Positions 25,833-34,591 of a DNA stretch of 64,000 nt are shown piece after piece. Numbering within the stretch: the first letter of the stretch is position 1; each line of letters begins with the position of its first letter. Source of the stretch: Chitinophaga pinensis (GTDB taxonomy: Bacteria > Bacteroidota > Bacteroidia > Flavobacteriales_D > Crocinitomicaceae). The position numbers and the translations under genes are program-made. The stretch covers positions 1-64,000 of the forward strand of contig CALPMT020000007.1 in NCBI GenBank assembly GCA_943324745.2, read 5' to 3'. The notes below the pieces were generated by a model. That model did not search any database. It saw nothing but the letters and a program-made list of their open reading frames with translations, and was not told the origin of the DNA.

Positions 25833-27326
25833 ATGAAAAAGTACTTAATTAACAACGATTGGATTTCGCTAGAGCAACTAGAAGAGATTCTAAATGAAGG
25901 ATATACGATTGAATTATCCGATAATGCAAAAGAAAAAATTACGAAATGTCGTGCGTACCTAGATGAGGTAGTTACAAAGGAAAATCGCGTGATTTATGGA
26001 ATTAACACAGGATTTGGTTCCTTGTGTAATACGGTTATTCCAAACGAAGATTTAGCCTTATTACAGAAAAACTTGGTGCTTTCACATGCATGTGGAGCTG
26101 GAGAAGAAGTTCCTAGTCATTTGGTGAAACGTATGCTTTTATTAAAAGTATTAGGTTTGTCGCACGGACATTCAGGCGTACAATTAGCAACGGTAGAACG
26201 TTTGGTGTATTTCTTCAATAACGATATTTTACCGATTGTTTACCAACAAGGAAGTTTGGGTGCATCGGGAGATTTAGCGCCATTGGCTCATTTGTCTTTA
26301 CCAATTTTTGGAGAAGGAGAAGTAGCCTACCAAGGAAAACGTTTTTCTGGAAGAGAGGTTTTAGCAATTTGTGGTTTAAAACCAGTAGAGTTACAATCGA
26401 AAGAAGGATTGGCATTGTTGAACGGAACACAATTCATGAGTAGTTATGCTTCGTATGCTGTTGCAACTTCCTATAAATTATGGAATCAATTCAACCATAT
26501 TGCAGCTTTATCCTTAGAAGGGTATGATGGTCGTGTGGAGCCTTTTGGAGTTTCTGTGAATGAAATTCGTAAGCAAGCAGGACAAATACATGCTGCAGAA
26601 GAAATGCGTAATTTATTGAAAGGTAGTCAGATTGTAGCGCAAGAAAAAGCACACGTTCAAGATCCATATTCGTTCAGATGTATTCCACAAGTGCATGGTG
26701 CAAGTTATGATGCGATCGAACATTGTGCAAAAGTGGTTGAAAACGAAATCAATGCGGTGACCGATAATCCAACGATCTTCCCAGAAGAAGGGTTGGTAGT
26801 TTCAGCAGGAAATTTCCACGGACAACCATTGGCGATATCGATGGATTTCTTAGCATTGGCAATGGCTGAAATGGGAAGTATTTCGGAGCGTCGTGTGTAT
26901 AAATTGATTTCAGGAACAAGAGGTTTGCCAGCATTCTTAGTGGCAAATCCAGGGTTGAATTCAGGGTTTATGATTCCACAATATACCTGTGCATCGATTG
27001 TGAGTCAAAATAAATCACTTTGTTTTCCAGCAAGTTGTGATACCGTAGATTCTTCCAATGGTCAAGAAGACCACGTGAGTATGGGTGCAAATGCAGCGAC
27101 AAAATTGTACCGAGTGTTGGAGAATTGCTATACGATTCAAGGAATTGAGTTGTTAAATGCGGCACAAGCATACGAATTCAGAAAACCATTAAAAACAAGT
27201 TCTATCTTACAAAGTTTACATGCTTCTTACCGTGAAGTTGTACCATTTGTAGAGGAAGATTGTTATTTACATCCATTAATTAGTGCTAGTACAAACTTTG
27301 TAAAAAATATATCATGGAAAATGTAG
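25833..27326 (+). CDS. hutH: Histidine ammonia-lyase
   Basis: First enzyme of histidine breakdown: removes ammonia from L-histidine to give urocanate. The 497-residue protein carries the autocatalytic MIO prosthetic-group motif A144-S145-G146 in GSLGASGDLAPLAHLSL, the catalytic-loop Tyr in RVIYGINTGFG (about residue 50) and the conserved QEDHVSMGANA. The start is placed at 25833 (MKKYLINNDW); a longer frame runs into repeat sequence. hutU, hutI and hutG are not adjacent. The downstream membrane gene overlaps its last 13 bases. Confidence 0.96.
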   Translation: MKKYLINNDWISLEQLEEILNEGYTIELSDNAKEKITKCRAYLDEVVTKENRVIYGINTGFGSLCNTVIPNEDLALLQKNLVLSHACGAGEEVPSHLVKRMLLLKVLGLSHGHSGVQLATVERLVYFFNNDILPIVYQQGSLGASGDLAPLAHLSLPIFGEGEVAYQGKRFSGREVLAICGLKPVELQSKEGLALLNGTQFMSSYASYAVATSYKLWNQFNHIAALSLEGYDGRVEPFGVSVNEIRKQAGQIHAAEEMRNLLKGSQIVAQEKAHVQDPYSFRCIPQVHGASYDAIEHCAKVVENEINAVTDNPTIFPEEGLVVSAGNFHGQPLAISMDFLALAMAEMGSISERRVYKLISGTRGLPAFLVANPGLNSGFMIPQYTCASIVSQNKSLCFPASCDTVDSSNGQEDHVSMGANAATKLYRVLENCYTIQGIELLNAAQAYEFRKPLKTSSILQSLHASYREVVPFVEEDCYLHPLISASTNFVKNISWKM

Positions 27327-27844
27327 AATATAAAGAAGTAGAGGAAATCCAAGAAATCCAAGAAGAAAAAAAGATGCCTGTATTTTTAAAGGTACTTTGC
27401 ATTTTAAGTTTTATCTATATCGGAATCATCTTAATACCTGCAATTTTCGGATTGTTTTCAGGGCCAATGTCAGAAACTGAATTGAATGAATCGTTTCAAC
27501 AAATTAGTACGCTAGTGCCGAATTCAATGAATAAAAAGGAGAAAGCAAAAGTTTTAGAATTTGCATATGAGAAACAAAAAGTGATGAACGATAAGTTTTA
27601 TTTGAATGCTACCGTAAACATTTGGATTTATTCCTTAGGATTTTTTGGAGTGTTTAAAATGTATAAAAAACGTCAACGTTCGGGTTACTATTTGTACCTA
27701 GTATATTCATCCTTGACAGTCGTTTCGTTATATCTTGTCTTACCTCCCAAATTAATTGCTACAGAAGAAATTACGACATTAATTCTTTGGTCAGGATTCA
27801 TGGTCAGTTTATATACAATGAATTTAAAACATTTAACAAAGTAA
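27314..27844 (+). CDS. Membrane protein of unknown function
   Basis: A 176-residue protein whose start overlaps the end of hutH by 13 nt in another frame. An acidic N-terminal tail (about 20 residues rich in Glu and Ile/Gln) is followed by about four membrane helices (roughly 24-45, 103-116, 126-142 and 150-168). The segment between helices 1 and 2 is polar. No known motif. The overlap and 1-nt spacing to the next gene imply one transcript: hutH, this gene, and the DUF2911 gene. No link to histidine use is evident. Confidence 0.65.
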   Translation: MENVEYKEVEEIQEIQEEKKMPVFLKVLCILSFIYIGIILIPAIFGLFSGPMSETELNESFQQISTLVPNSMNKKEKAKVLEFAYEKQKVMNDKFYLNATVNIWIYSLGFFGVFKMYKKRQRSGYYLYLVYSSLTVVSLYLVLPPKLIATEEITTLILWSGFMVSLYTMNLKHLTK

Positions 27845-27845
27845 T

Positions 27846-28688
27846 ATGAAAAAAACACTCACAAGTATAGCGTTAATCTTAGGTTTAACAGTAAGTGCAG
27901 GCGCACAATTGCAAACTCCAAAAGCGAGTCCAGTAGCTAAAATGGAACAACGTGTAGGATTAACCGATATCAAAATTGAGTATTCTCGTCCAGGGAAAAA
28001 CAACCGAGTAGTGTTTGGAGATGTCGTTCCTTTCAATGAAGTTTGGAGAACAGGAGCAAATGAAAACACGAAAATAACTACTTCAGATGCATTGATTTTC
28101 GGGAAAGATACGTTGAAAGCAGGAACTTATGCAATTTTCACAAAACCAACTACAGATAGTTGGGAGTTGATTTTTTATGCAGACGTAACGAATTGGGGAA
28201 CACCTGAAAAATGGGATGAAACAAAGGTTGTGTTAAGAACAAAAGCGGCAGTGACAGCATTGCCAAACGTAGTTGAAACATTTACTATTTCTTTAGATAA
28301 TTTAGAAAATGAGTCAGCATCCTTGAACTTTTCGTGGGATAAAACGACAGTTTCGTATCCTTTTACCTTGTTAACAGCGCAACGTACGTTGGCGAACATC
28401 AAAAAAGTGATGGCAGGACCAAGTGCTGCTGATTTTTATGGTGCAGCAACATATTATTACACGAATAAACTAGACCTAAAACAAGCCTTAGAATGGGTAA
28501 ATAAAGCGATTGAAGTGAATCCGACAGCGTTTTATATGTACCGAACAAAAGCAAACATTCAAAAAGACTTAGGAGATAAAAAAGCGGCAAAAGAGACTGC
28601 AAAAGCAGGATTGGTAATTGCAGAAAAAGCAAACAATAAAGGATACATTCAACTTTTAACCGCATTGATTGAGGAGTTGAATAAATAA
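27846..28688 (+). CDS. Exported DUF2911-domain protein with TPR-like tail
   Basis: A 280-residue protein with a clear signal peptide (1-20, TVSAGAQ). Residues 30-180 form a DUF2911 domain (VGLTDIKIEYSRPGKNNR, VPFNEVWRTGANE, LKAGTYAIFTKP), a family common in Bacteroidota with no known biochemical role. The last 90 residues contain helical repeats (ALEWVNKAIEVNPTAFYMYR and KANIQKDLGDKKAAKETAK) resembling TPR units. It begins 1 nt after the preceding membrane gene and ends in a strong terminator, so it closes the operon. Confidence 0.82.
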   Translation: MKKTLTSIALILGLTVSAGAQLQTPKASPVAKMEQRVGLTDIKIEYSRPGKNNRVVFGDVVPFNEVWRTGANENTKITTSDALIFGKDTLKAGTYAIFTKPTTDSWELIFYADVTNWGTPEKWDETKVVLRTKAAVTALPNVVETFTISLDNLENESASLNFSWDKTTVSYPFTLLTAQRTLANIKKVMAGPSAADFYGAATYYYTNKLDLKQALEWVNKAIEVNPTAFYMYRTKANIQKDLGDKKAAKETAKAGLVIAEKANNKGYIQLLTALIEELNK

Positions 28689-28710
28689 GTAAAATAGTTT
28701 AAATAAGGAA

Positions 28711-28740
28711 AAGACTGCTTGAAAGGGCAGTCTTTTTTTT
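28711..28740 (+). terminator. Terminator of the hutH operon
   Basis: AAGACTGC pairs with GCAGTCTT around TTGAAAGG and is followed by a run of eight T, 22 nt after the stop codon at 28688. Confidence 0.9.
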
Positions 28741-28938
28741 TGGTGTAAAATTAAACCACAAACACGTTTTTTTGGTCTCAAAACAGCGTATTTATACCTG
28801 ATTTTCATTGAAAACTTGGCAGTTATAAAATCTGTATTTAGTTTTGTCAAAGAAAAAATCACTGAGCACTTGTGTTATAATAATGTCATAAATGTCAGTT
28901 GCTTTTTTTTACAAGAGCTAAATGATTAGAGTCAAACA

Positions 28939-31311
28939 ATGAAGTTTACGTATTTATTTTTATTAATTATTCAATGTTTTATCTTAACTAGTGTTCAAGC
29001 ACAGTTCATAGTTAGGACCAAGATTATCGATTTTAAAGGGAGGGGTATGGAGTTGACCACCGTGTCAATGATGCAGAGAGATGTCTTATTGAGTACAAAA
29101 TACACAGATAGTTTAGGGATATGTTTTTTTCAATCAATTGCTCCAGGAGAATATTCATTTAAAGTTTCTCAATATGGCGTAGAAATGGAGCAGGTAGCAC
29201 TGATTTCTAGTGACACGACCATCGTCATTGAAATGGCGAAGTCTAAGCAATTAGAAGCAGCGACTATTAATACTAAAAAGCCTGTTTTTAAGCGTAAAGC
29301 GGATCGAATGGTTTTTAATGTCGAGAACTCTTTGCTTTCCTATGGGAATAACCTATACAATATGTTGGCACTGACACCAGGTGTTAGAGTCGATGACCAT
29401 TCGGTAAAAATTTTAGGAAAAGGGGAGGCTATCATCTATATCGATGATCAGGTGGTGCAATTGGCTGGAGAAGACTTAATCAATTATTTAATGAATGTAC
29501 CAAGTGATTATGTTTCACGCATAGAGGTTATTAGTAATCCTCCAGCAAAATATCAAGCAGAAGGTTCGGCGGGGATAATCAATATTGTATTGAAAACTGT
29601 ATTAAAGAAAGGGTATAATGGAGATGCTAATTCTTCGGTAACAAGAAATACCTATTGGTCGAAATCTTTAGGGGCTGGAGTTAATTACAATAAAGAAAAA
29701 CGAATGTTTAAAAATCGATTAAATGTCAATCAAACTGCTTTTCAACAAATGGCGGAATTGAATATGAAATTTCCTTCGAGTTATAATCAAAATAGTACCA
29801 AGGCAAAATACAATCAATCAGGCATTAGTAATAGTTCAGATTTAACGTATAAATTAAATAAAAATTCACGTGTTGTTTTATCCTCTCAGGTGAATACATC
29901 AAGACCATCCTTAACAAATGCAACAAACATAGATTATATTAGAAATTCAGTAAGTGATTCACTAACAAAATCAGTTGGAGATGGGGTATCAAATTCAACA
30001 TCCTTGAATACAGGATTGAATTATACATATAGCATGGATACCTTAGGGAAAAAATTATCGATAGATTATAATAATTTCAATTATGACCAGTCCAAAAATC
30101 GATTAATGAATAGTCATACCGAATATTTAGTGTCTCCAAACTATTTGTCAATGATACAAACAGCAAGTAAACAGACGGTAAGGTCTAACTCATTGGATGT
30201 AGATTTTGAATTACCATATGAGAAATTTTCGATCTATACAGGAGGTAGGCTTAGTAATAATGAGAATCTCAATCATTTTGATAATGAACATAGGGTAAAC
30301 AATACAATTCATCTAACTGAAAAAGATAAGTTTTTGTATAACGAAAAAATTCAATCGTTGTATTTTACAGTATCCACAATCTTTAAAAAATGGGAATTGA
30401 GTGCTGGGTTACGAGGAGAAAACTCCATTATTGAAAGTCAGTCATTTACCTACGATCAAGTAAACAATTATAACTATTTGAAATTTTTTCCTTCACTATA
30501 TGTGCTATATAATTTGAAAGAAGAAGTTTATCTTGGTGGGTCGTATTCAAGAAGAATCGATCGGCCAAATTATGCTGAATTAAATCCTTTTAGATTGTAT
30601 ATGAATGCCAATCAATATAGCATAGGAAATCCATTTTTGAGACCGTCGTTTACTGATAATATTGAAGTTTATTATATGTTTAAAGATAAATTTTCAACTT
30701 CGCTAAATTATACTCATAATTCAAATTTATACGGTCAAATTCCAATTGTTGATTTAAAAACAAATACACAAGTCTATACAAATATTAACTTTTTGTCAAG
30801 CGATATTTTTTCATTAAGTACGATTTATTCTATGAAAAAGTCGTTCCTGCAGTCAGATTTTCAATGGGATTTAAGCTATTCAAATTCGTATTCCAATTCT
30901 CAAATTACCTATTCTTCTTTAAAAGGATTTAGTTCTTCTTTCACGCTTTCCAATCAGATTAAAACTCCTTTAAAAGGTTTGACAATGAATTTGTTTGGTA
31001 TGTATAGTTTCCCAGGTATTACAAGCCTTGTTACGTATAATTCTTATTATACAATAAACACGGGGGTCATGTATCGTACAAAAAACAAGAAGTTTGTATA
31101 TGGATTAAGTATTAATGATGTGTTTAAATCCATGCTACCTCAGGTGCAAATGTATTCAAATGGTGTTATTTTAGAAGGAACAAATTATAGTGATAATCGT
31201 TCTATCCGTTTTTCCTTAACTTATAATTTTGGAAACAATAAAGTGCAAGTAGAAGAACGTGAGATTAAAAACGAAGAAGAAATCGGTCGAACAAAATCAG
31301 AAGAAAAATAA
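28939..31311 (+). CDS. TonB-dependent-receptor-like outer-membrane beta-barrel protein
   Basis: A 790-residue outer-membrane protein: signal peptide (1-21, TSVQAQF), a carboxypeptidase-regulatory-like beta domain (about 22-95), a plug domain (about 115-225, with MLALTPGVRVDD and IEVISNPPAKYQAEGSAGIINIV-type text) and a long Tyr/Asn/Ser-rich barrel ending near SIRFSLTYNFGNN. The highly charged last 20 residues are unusual for a barrel end. It precedes three double-glycine peptide genes and a peptidase-ABC exporter on the same strand, with only 23 nt between its stop and the first leader hairpin. It may take up or sense the peptides, but this is inference. Confidence 0.85.
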   Translation: MKFTYLFLLIIQCFILTSVQAQFIVRTKIIDFKGRGMELTTVSMMQRDVLLSTKYTDSLGICFFQSIAPGEYSFKVSQYGVEMEQVALISSDTTIVIEMAKSKQLEAATINTKKPVFKRKADRMVFNVENSLLSYGNNLYNMLALTPGVRVDDHSVKILGKGEAIIYIDDQVVQLAGEDLINYLMNVPSDYVSRIEVISNPPAKYQAEGSAGIINIVLKTVLKKGYNGDANSSVTRNTYWSKSLGAGVNYNKEKRMFKNRLNVNQTAFQQMAELNMKFPSSYNQNSTKAKYNQSGISNSSDLTYKLNKNSRVVLSSQVNTSRPSLTNATNIDYIRNSVSDSLTKSVGDGVSNSTSLNTGLNYTYSMDTLGKKLSIDYNNFNYDQSKNRLMNSHTEYLVSPNYLSMIQTASKQTVRSNSLDVDFELPYEKFSIYTGGRLSNNENLNHFDNEHRVNNTIHLTEKDKFLYNEKIQSLYFTVSTIFKKWELSAGLRGENSIIESQSFTYDQVNNYNYLKFFPSLYVLYNLKEEVYLGGSYSRRIDRPNYAELNPFRLYMNANQYSIGNPFLRPSFTDNIEVYYMFKDKFSTSLNYTHNSNLYGQIPIVDLKTNTQVYTNINFLSSDIFSLSTIYSMKKSFLQSDFQWDLSYSNSYSNSQITYSSLKGFSSSFTLSNQIKTPLKGLTMNLFGMYSFPGITSLVTYNSYYTINTGVMYRTKNKKFVYGLSINDVFKSMLPQVQMYSNGVILEGTNYSDNRSIRFSLTYNFGNNKVQVEEREIKNEEEIGRTKSEEK

Positions 31312-31333
31312 TTTAATACCTCATTTATAAATA

Positions 31334-31420
31334 TTAAAGTCGAAGGCCCAGGAAGACTTTAAGCCCTGATGTACATCATCACCAGGAATACCGAATGTGA
31401 ATAAACTTTGGTAAACAGAA
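31334..31420 (+). promoter_or_regulatory. Conserved 5-prime leader element, copy 1
   Basis: TTAAAGTC (31334-31341) pairs with GACTTTAA (31355-31362) around a 13-nt loop GAAGGCCCAGGAA. It is followed by GATGTACATCATCACC and AATGTGAATAAACTTTGGT. The same two-part element precedes the second and third peptide genes with stem changes that keep pairing. Confidence 0.65.
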
Positions 31421-31441
31421 AACAATGTAATTTTTATTATG

Positions 31442-31630
31442 ATGAACAATCAAACAATTACTGCATCTATTACGATAGATGAGCAAGGGAAGGTTGTGGG
31501 AGGTATAGATCCTGTAAACGACACAATTCCAAAGAAAAAAGTAGACCCAAGGGAAATACACAAAAAAATCAAAGAAAGATTTGAGAAAAATAAAATTGAT
31601 CCTACTTTGATATTCATACTGACGTTTTGA
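31442..31630 (+). CDS. Double-glycine leader peptide 1
   Basis: A 62-residue precursor. The first 21 residues are a leader ending in SITIDEQGKVVGG, the double-glycine cut site used by C39 peptidases. The 41-residue core starts IDPVNDTIPKKK, is rich in Lys, Glu and Asp with a helix-like middle (EIHKKIKERFEKNK) and ends in the hydrophobic IFILTF. There are no cysteines. I chose the second of two adjacent ATG codons because it matches MNNQ of peptide 2. Probably cut and exported by the ABC protein encoded 0.8 kb downstream. Confidence 0.75.
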   Translation: MNNQTITASITIDEQGKVVGGIDPVNDTIPKKKVDPREIHKKIKERFEKNKIDPTLIFILTF

Positions 31631-31670
31631 AAGTAAGTTTCAAATTGGGAATAACTATTTCTTGAGAATT

Positions 31671-31751
31671 TAAATCGTAGGGTCAATATCGATTTAGTTA
31701 AAAGTACATCATCACCATGAACACCTAATGTGAATAAACTTAGGTGAATAG
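31671..31751 (+). promoter_or_regulatory. Conserved 5-prime leader element, copy 2
   Basis: TAAATCG (31671-31677) pairs with CGATTTA (31690-31696) around TAGGGTCAATAT. Downstream blocks GTACATCATCACC and AATGTGAATAAACTTAGGTG match copies 1 and 3. Compared with copy 3 (AAGTCG/CGACTT) an A-T pair is replaced by a G-C pair, a covariation. Confidence 0.65.
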
Positions 31752-31775
31752 AATACTAATGTGAAATTTATTAAA

Positions 31776-31940
31776 ATGAACAATCAACCAAACACTACAT
31801 CTATTACGGTAGATGAGCAAGGAAAAATTATGGGTGGTTTAGAAATTAGACCTAAATTGAAATCAATCATTGATCAGATTAAGGAATCTATGAAGCCTAC
31901 ACCTACAGTTCCTAAACCTACTATTTTTTTAAGTTTCTAG
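31776..31940 (+). CDS. Double-glycine leader peptide 2
   Basis: A 54-residue precursor, too short for many gene callers. The 21-residue leader ends SITVDEQGKIMGG and is nearly identical to those of peptides 1 and 3. The 33-residue core LEIRPKLKSII... is basic, has a proline-rich stretch (KPTPTVPKP) and ends TIFLSF, an aromatic hydrophobic end shared with its neighbours. No cysteine. The upstream region is a diverged tandem copy of that before peptide 1 (starts 334 nt apart). Confidence 0.75.
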   Translation: MNNQPNTTSITVDEQGKIMGGLEIRPKLKSIIDQIKESMKPTPTVPKPTIFLSF

Positions 31941-31965
31941 TATTTAGAAATCAACTTGCATCTTA

Positions 31966-32052
31966 TTGAAGTCGTAGGGCCAAAATCGACTTTAATATTC
32001 GATGTACATCAATCACCGCTAGCATCAAATGTGAATAAACTTAGGTGAGTAC
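31966..32052 (+). promoter_or_regulatory. Conserved 5-prime leader element, copy 3
   Basis: TTGAAGTCG (31966-31974) pairs with CGACTTTAA (31987-31995, one G-T pair) around TAGGGCCAAAAT. GATGTACATCAATCACC and AATGTGAATAAACTTAGGTG follow. The loop is nearly identical to copy 2. Confidence 0.65.
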
Positions 32053-32075
32053 AAAACAATTTAAAATTTCTAAAA

Positions 32076-32279
32076 ATGAAAAATGCAGTAACCTTTTCAT
32101 CAATTTCTGTTGATGAGCAAATGACAATTATGGGTGGTTTATTATACGTAGAAGCTAATAAAAAACCAACACCAAATAAAAAACCGACTACAAAACAGCC
32201 TGAAACCATTAAAAATAATGGTCAACATGTAGTCGTTGGTGATCATAATACAATCACTATTAAAATATTATGCTGGTAA
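32076..32279 (+). CDS. Double-glycine leader peptide 3
   Basis: A 67-residue precursor with a 21-residue leader ending SISVDEQMTIMGG. The 46-residue core starts LLYVEANKK, has a long Lys/Pro/Thr-rich stretch, then QHVVVGDHNTITIKILCW, ending in an aromatic residue like the other two cores. One cysteine is present next to the C-terminus. It directly precedes the exporter gene (119 nt). Function as bacteriocin, signal or structural peptide cannot be read from sequence. Confidence 0.75.
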   Translation: MKNAVTFSSISVDEQMTIMGGLLYVEANKKPTPNKKPTTKQPETIKNNGQHVVVGDHNTITIKILCW

Positions 32280-32297
32280 TTATTTCCTAGGTCTTGA

Positions 32298-32350
32298 AAA
32301 ATCAACTATTCAATCAAATCGTAAAAATTAAGATTTTTACAGTTGATTTT
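32298..32350 (+). promoter_or_regulatory. Nested hairpin between peptide 3 and the exporter gene
   Basis: AAAATCAACT (32298-32307) pairs with AGTTGATTTT (32341-32350), and inside it GTAAAAAT pairs with ATTTTTAC (32321-32340). No long T-run follows, so it is more likely a processing or attenuation element that lowers exporter expression relative to the peptides than a full terminator. Confidence 0.5.
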
Positions 32351-32398
32351 CAGGCTTTTAAAAATGATTATATCATATGTTTAATTGATTAAAAAACA

Positions 32399-34579
32399 AT
32401 GTTCTCCTCTCGAAAAATCAAATTTATCCGACAAATAGATAGTACCGACTGTGGTACTGCTTGTTTGTCTATGGTAACACGCTACTTCGGTGCCAAATAT
32501 TCGTTAGACTATTTAAATGAACTCTGTCAAAAGACTGTATTGGGTATCGATTTTATGAGTTTGTCAAACGCATCTCAGCAATTGGGAATGTCAAGCTCAG
32601 CAATTCGGATGGGCGTGAATGATTTTTCGGAGGAGTCATTACCTTGTATTCTCCATTGGAACAATAACCATTTTGTTGTATTGTATAAGGTGCAGCAACA
32701 AGCAAGTCAAACGTATTATTACATCGCGGATCCTGCGTTTAAAAAACATAAAGTCACTAAATCTGTTTTTGAAAAACACTTCTTAAAAAACAATGTTGAT
32801 TATGGCTATGCGATGCTTTTCTCTAAAGAAGCAACTTTTGAACTGCTGAAAAATCAACAACGCAAATATGACGTGTCAAAATATTCACTCAAATATATCA
32901 AAACTTATTACCTCCAGTTTTTAAAGCTCATAGGATTGATGATTCTAGCAAGTGTAGTCACGTTGATCATTCCTTATACGACTCAGATGATGGTAGATAA
33001 GGCTATGAAATATAAAAATGAACATTTACTTCAATTATTGCTGTTTGCTCAACTCGGATTATTTTTTGGGGATTTAATCATTTCGTTTTTCAGAACATGG
33101 TTAATCACTTATGTTTCGGGTAAAATTGGGTTAGAAATTATTCAAGATTTTCTTCAAAAATTATTCAAATTGCCTATGCAGTTCTTTGATACAAAATCGT
33201 ATGGAGATCTTTCACAGAGGATTAATGATCATTCGCGCTTGGAACAATTTTTGACTTCTGACCTCGTCAATACCTTATTTTCTGTGACAAATATTATAAT
33301 CTATTCGTTTGTTGTTTGGATGTATGGGCTCTCCATATTTACTGTTTTCATTTTGAGTATATTACTTGGAATTACTTGGATGTATCTGTTTCAGGCGAAT
33401 CGAAGAAAAATAGAGTTCTTTCAATTTCAAAAACATGTAGAAAGTCAGAATATTCTTCACGAAATTGTAGGAGGAATTCAAGATGTAAAGTTGTTTGGAG
33501 TGGAAGAACAACAAAATGCGAATTGGAAAACTACACAACAGGATTCAGTTCATCTTTCGCTTAAAAGCACGAAAATTGATATGTTTCAATCCATGGGGTA
33601 TTCATTTTTTCAATCGGGAAAGAACATTATAATTACCTATCTAGCTGCGCAATTAGTGATGAATGAACAACTTTCTTTTGGTGGTTTACTGAGTTTGTCT
33701 TTCGTGTTGGGTCAAACTACGAATCCATTAAATCAACTCCTAACTTTTGCACATTCCTTACAAGAAACAACGTTAAGTATGAATCGTTTGTTGAGTATTC
33801 AATTGTTGAAAGAGGAAAATTCGAAGAAAAATGTAGCACTTATTCCTGGAGATATCGTTTTTAAATCCTTTAATTTCAAGTATTATGGTCAAAACAAATC
33901 AATGATTAAAGACTTGAATTTGGTGATTCCTTTTGGAAAAACGACCGCTATTGTAGGGGAGAGTGGAAGTGGAAAAACAACTTTATTACGCTTGATTTTA
34001 GGTTATTATCAAGAATATGCGGGTGAATTGATCATAGGGAATCAGCCCTTGAACCAACTCCCTTCTAAGATCTTACGAAGTAAACTGTCGACTGTGATGC
34101 AACAAGGTTATCTTTTTGATCAATCTTTTTTATACAATATTATTTTAGGAAGTGAAGAAGAAATCGATTTGGAAAGATTCAAACGTGCAATCGAAATTGC
34201 AAATCTCACCGAATTTGTTAGCGACAATTTAAGAGGCAATTTAGATACTAAAATAGGTGTAAATGGTTTACAATTGAGTGGTGGTCAAAAGCAACGTGTA
34301 TTGATTGCTCGAGCAGTGTACAAGCAGGCAGCTTATTTTATTTTTGATGAAGCAACATCTTCCTTGGATACTGAAAATGAAGCGCAAATCATGCGAAATT
34401 TACACCAGTATTTTACGGGTAAAACAGTTGTTTTGGTAGCACACCGTTTGAGTACAGTGAAAAATGCAGATCAAATTTTGGTGATGCATGAAGGCCGTTT
34501 GGCAGAACAAGGTACACACGATGATTTACTAGAAAATAAAGGGAAATACTACGATTTAATAAAAAATCAATTAGTGTAA
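32399..34579 (+). CDS. Peptidase-containing ABC transporter (C39 family)
   Basis: A 726-residue inner-membrane exporter that cuts double-glycine leaders and pumps the core out. The N-terminal C39 peptidase has the catalytic triad C18 (DSTDCGTAC), H91 (NNNHFVVLY) and D111 (YIADPAF), plus Q12 for the oxyanion hole. Six membrane helices follow (about 165-440), then the ATPase domain with Walker A GESGSGKTT (about 520), signature LSGGQKQR (about 626), Walker B IFDEATSSLD (about 645) and the H loop VLVAHRLST. It follows the three precursor genes. No HlyD-type adaptor or TolC is encoded nearby, so crossing the outer membrane would need proteins from elsewhere. Confidence 0.95.
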   Translation: MFSSRKIKFIRQIDSTDCGTACLSMVTRYFGAKYSLDYLNELCQKTVLGIDFMSLSNASQQLGMSSSAIRMGVNDFSEESLPCILHWNNNHFVVLYKVQQQASQTYYYIADPAFKKHKVTKSVFEKHFLKNNVDYGYAMLFSKEATFELLKNQQRKYDVSKYSLKYIKTYYLQFLKLIGLMILASVVTLIIPYTTQMMVDKAMKYKNEHLLQLLLFAQLGLFFGDLIISFFRTWLITYVSGKIGLEIIQDFLQKLFKLPMQFFDTKSYGDLSQRINDHSRLEQFLTSDLVNTLFSVTNIIIYSFVVWMYGLSIFTVFILSILLGITWMYLFQANRRKIEFFQFQKHVESQNILHEIVGGIQDVKLFGVEEQQNANWKTTQQDSVHLSLKSTKIDMFQSMGYSFFQSGKNIIITYLAAQLVMNEQLSFGGLLSLSFVLGQTTNPLNQLLTFAHSLQETTLSMNRLLSIQLLKEENSKKNVALIPGDIVFKSFNFKYYGQNKSMIKDLNLVIPFGKTTAIVGESGSGKTTLLRLILGYYQEYAGELIIGNQPLNQLPSKILRSKLSTVMQQGYLFDQSFLYNIILGSEEEIDLERFKRAIEIANLTEFVSDNLRGNLDTKIGVNGLQLSGGQKQRVLIARAVYKQAAYFIFDEATSSLDTENEAQIMRNLHQYFTGKTVVLVAHRLSTVKNADQILVMHEGRLAEQGTHDDLLENKGKYYDLIKNQLV

Positions 34580-34591
34580 CATTTCCATCGT

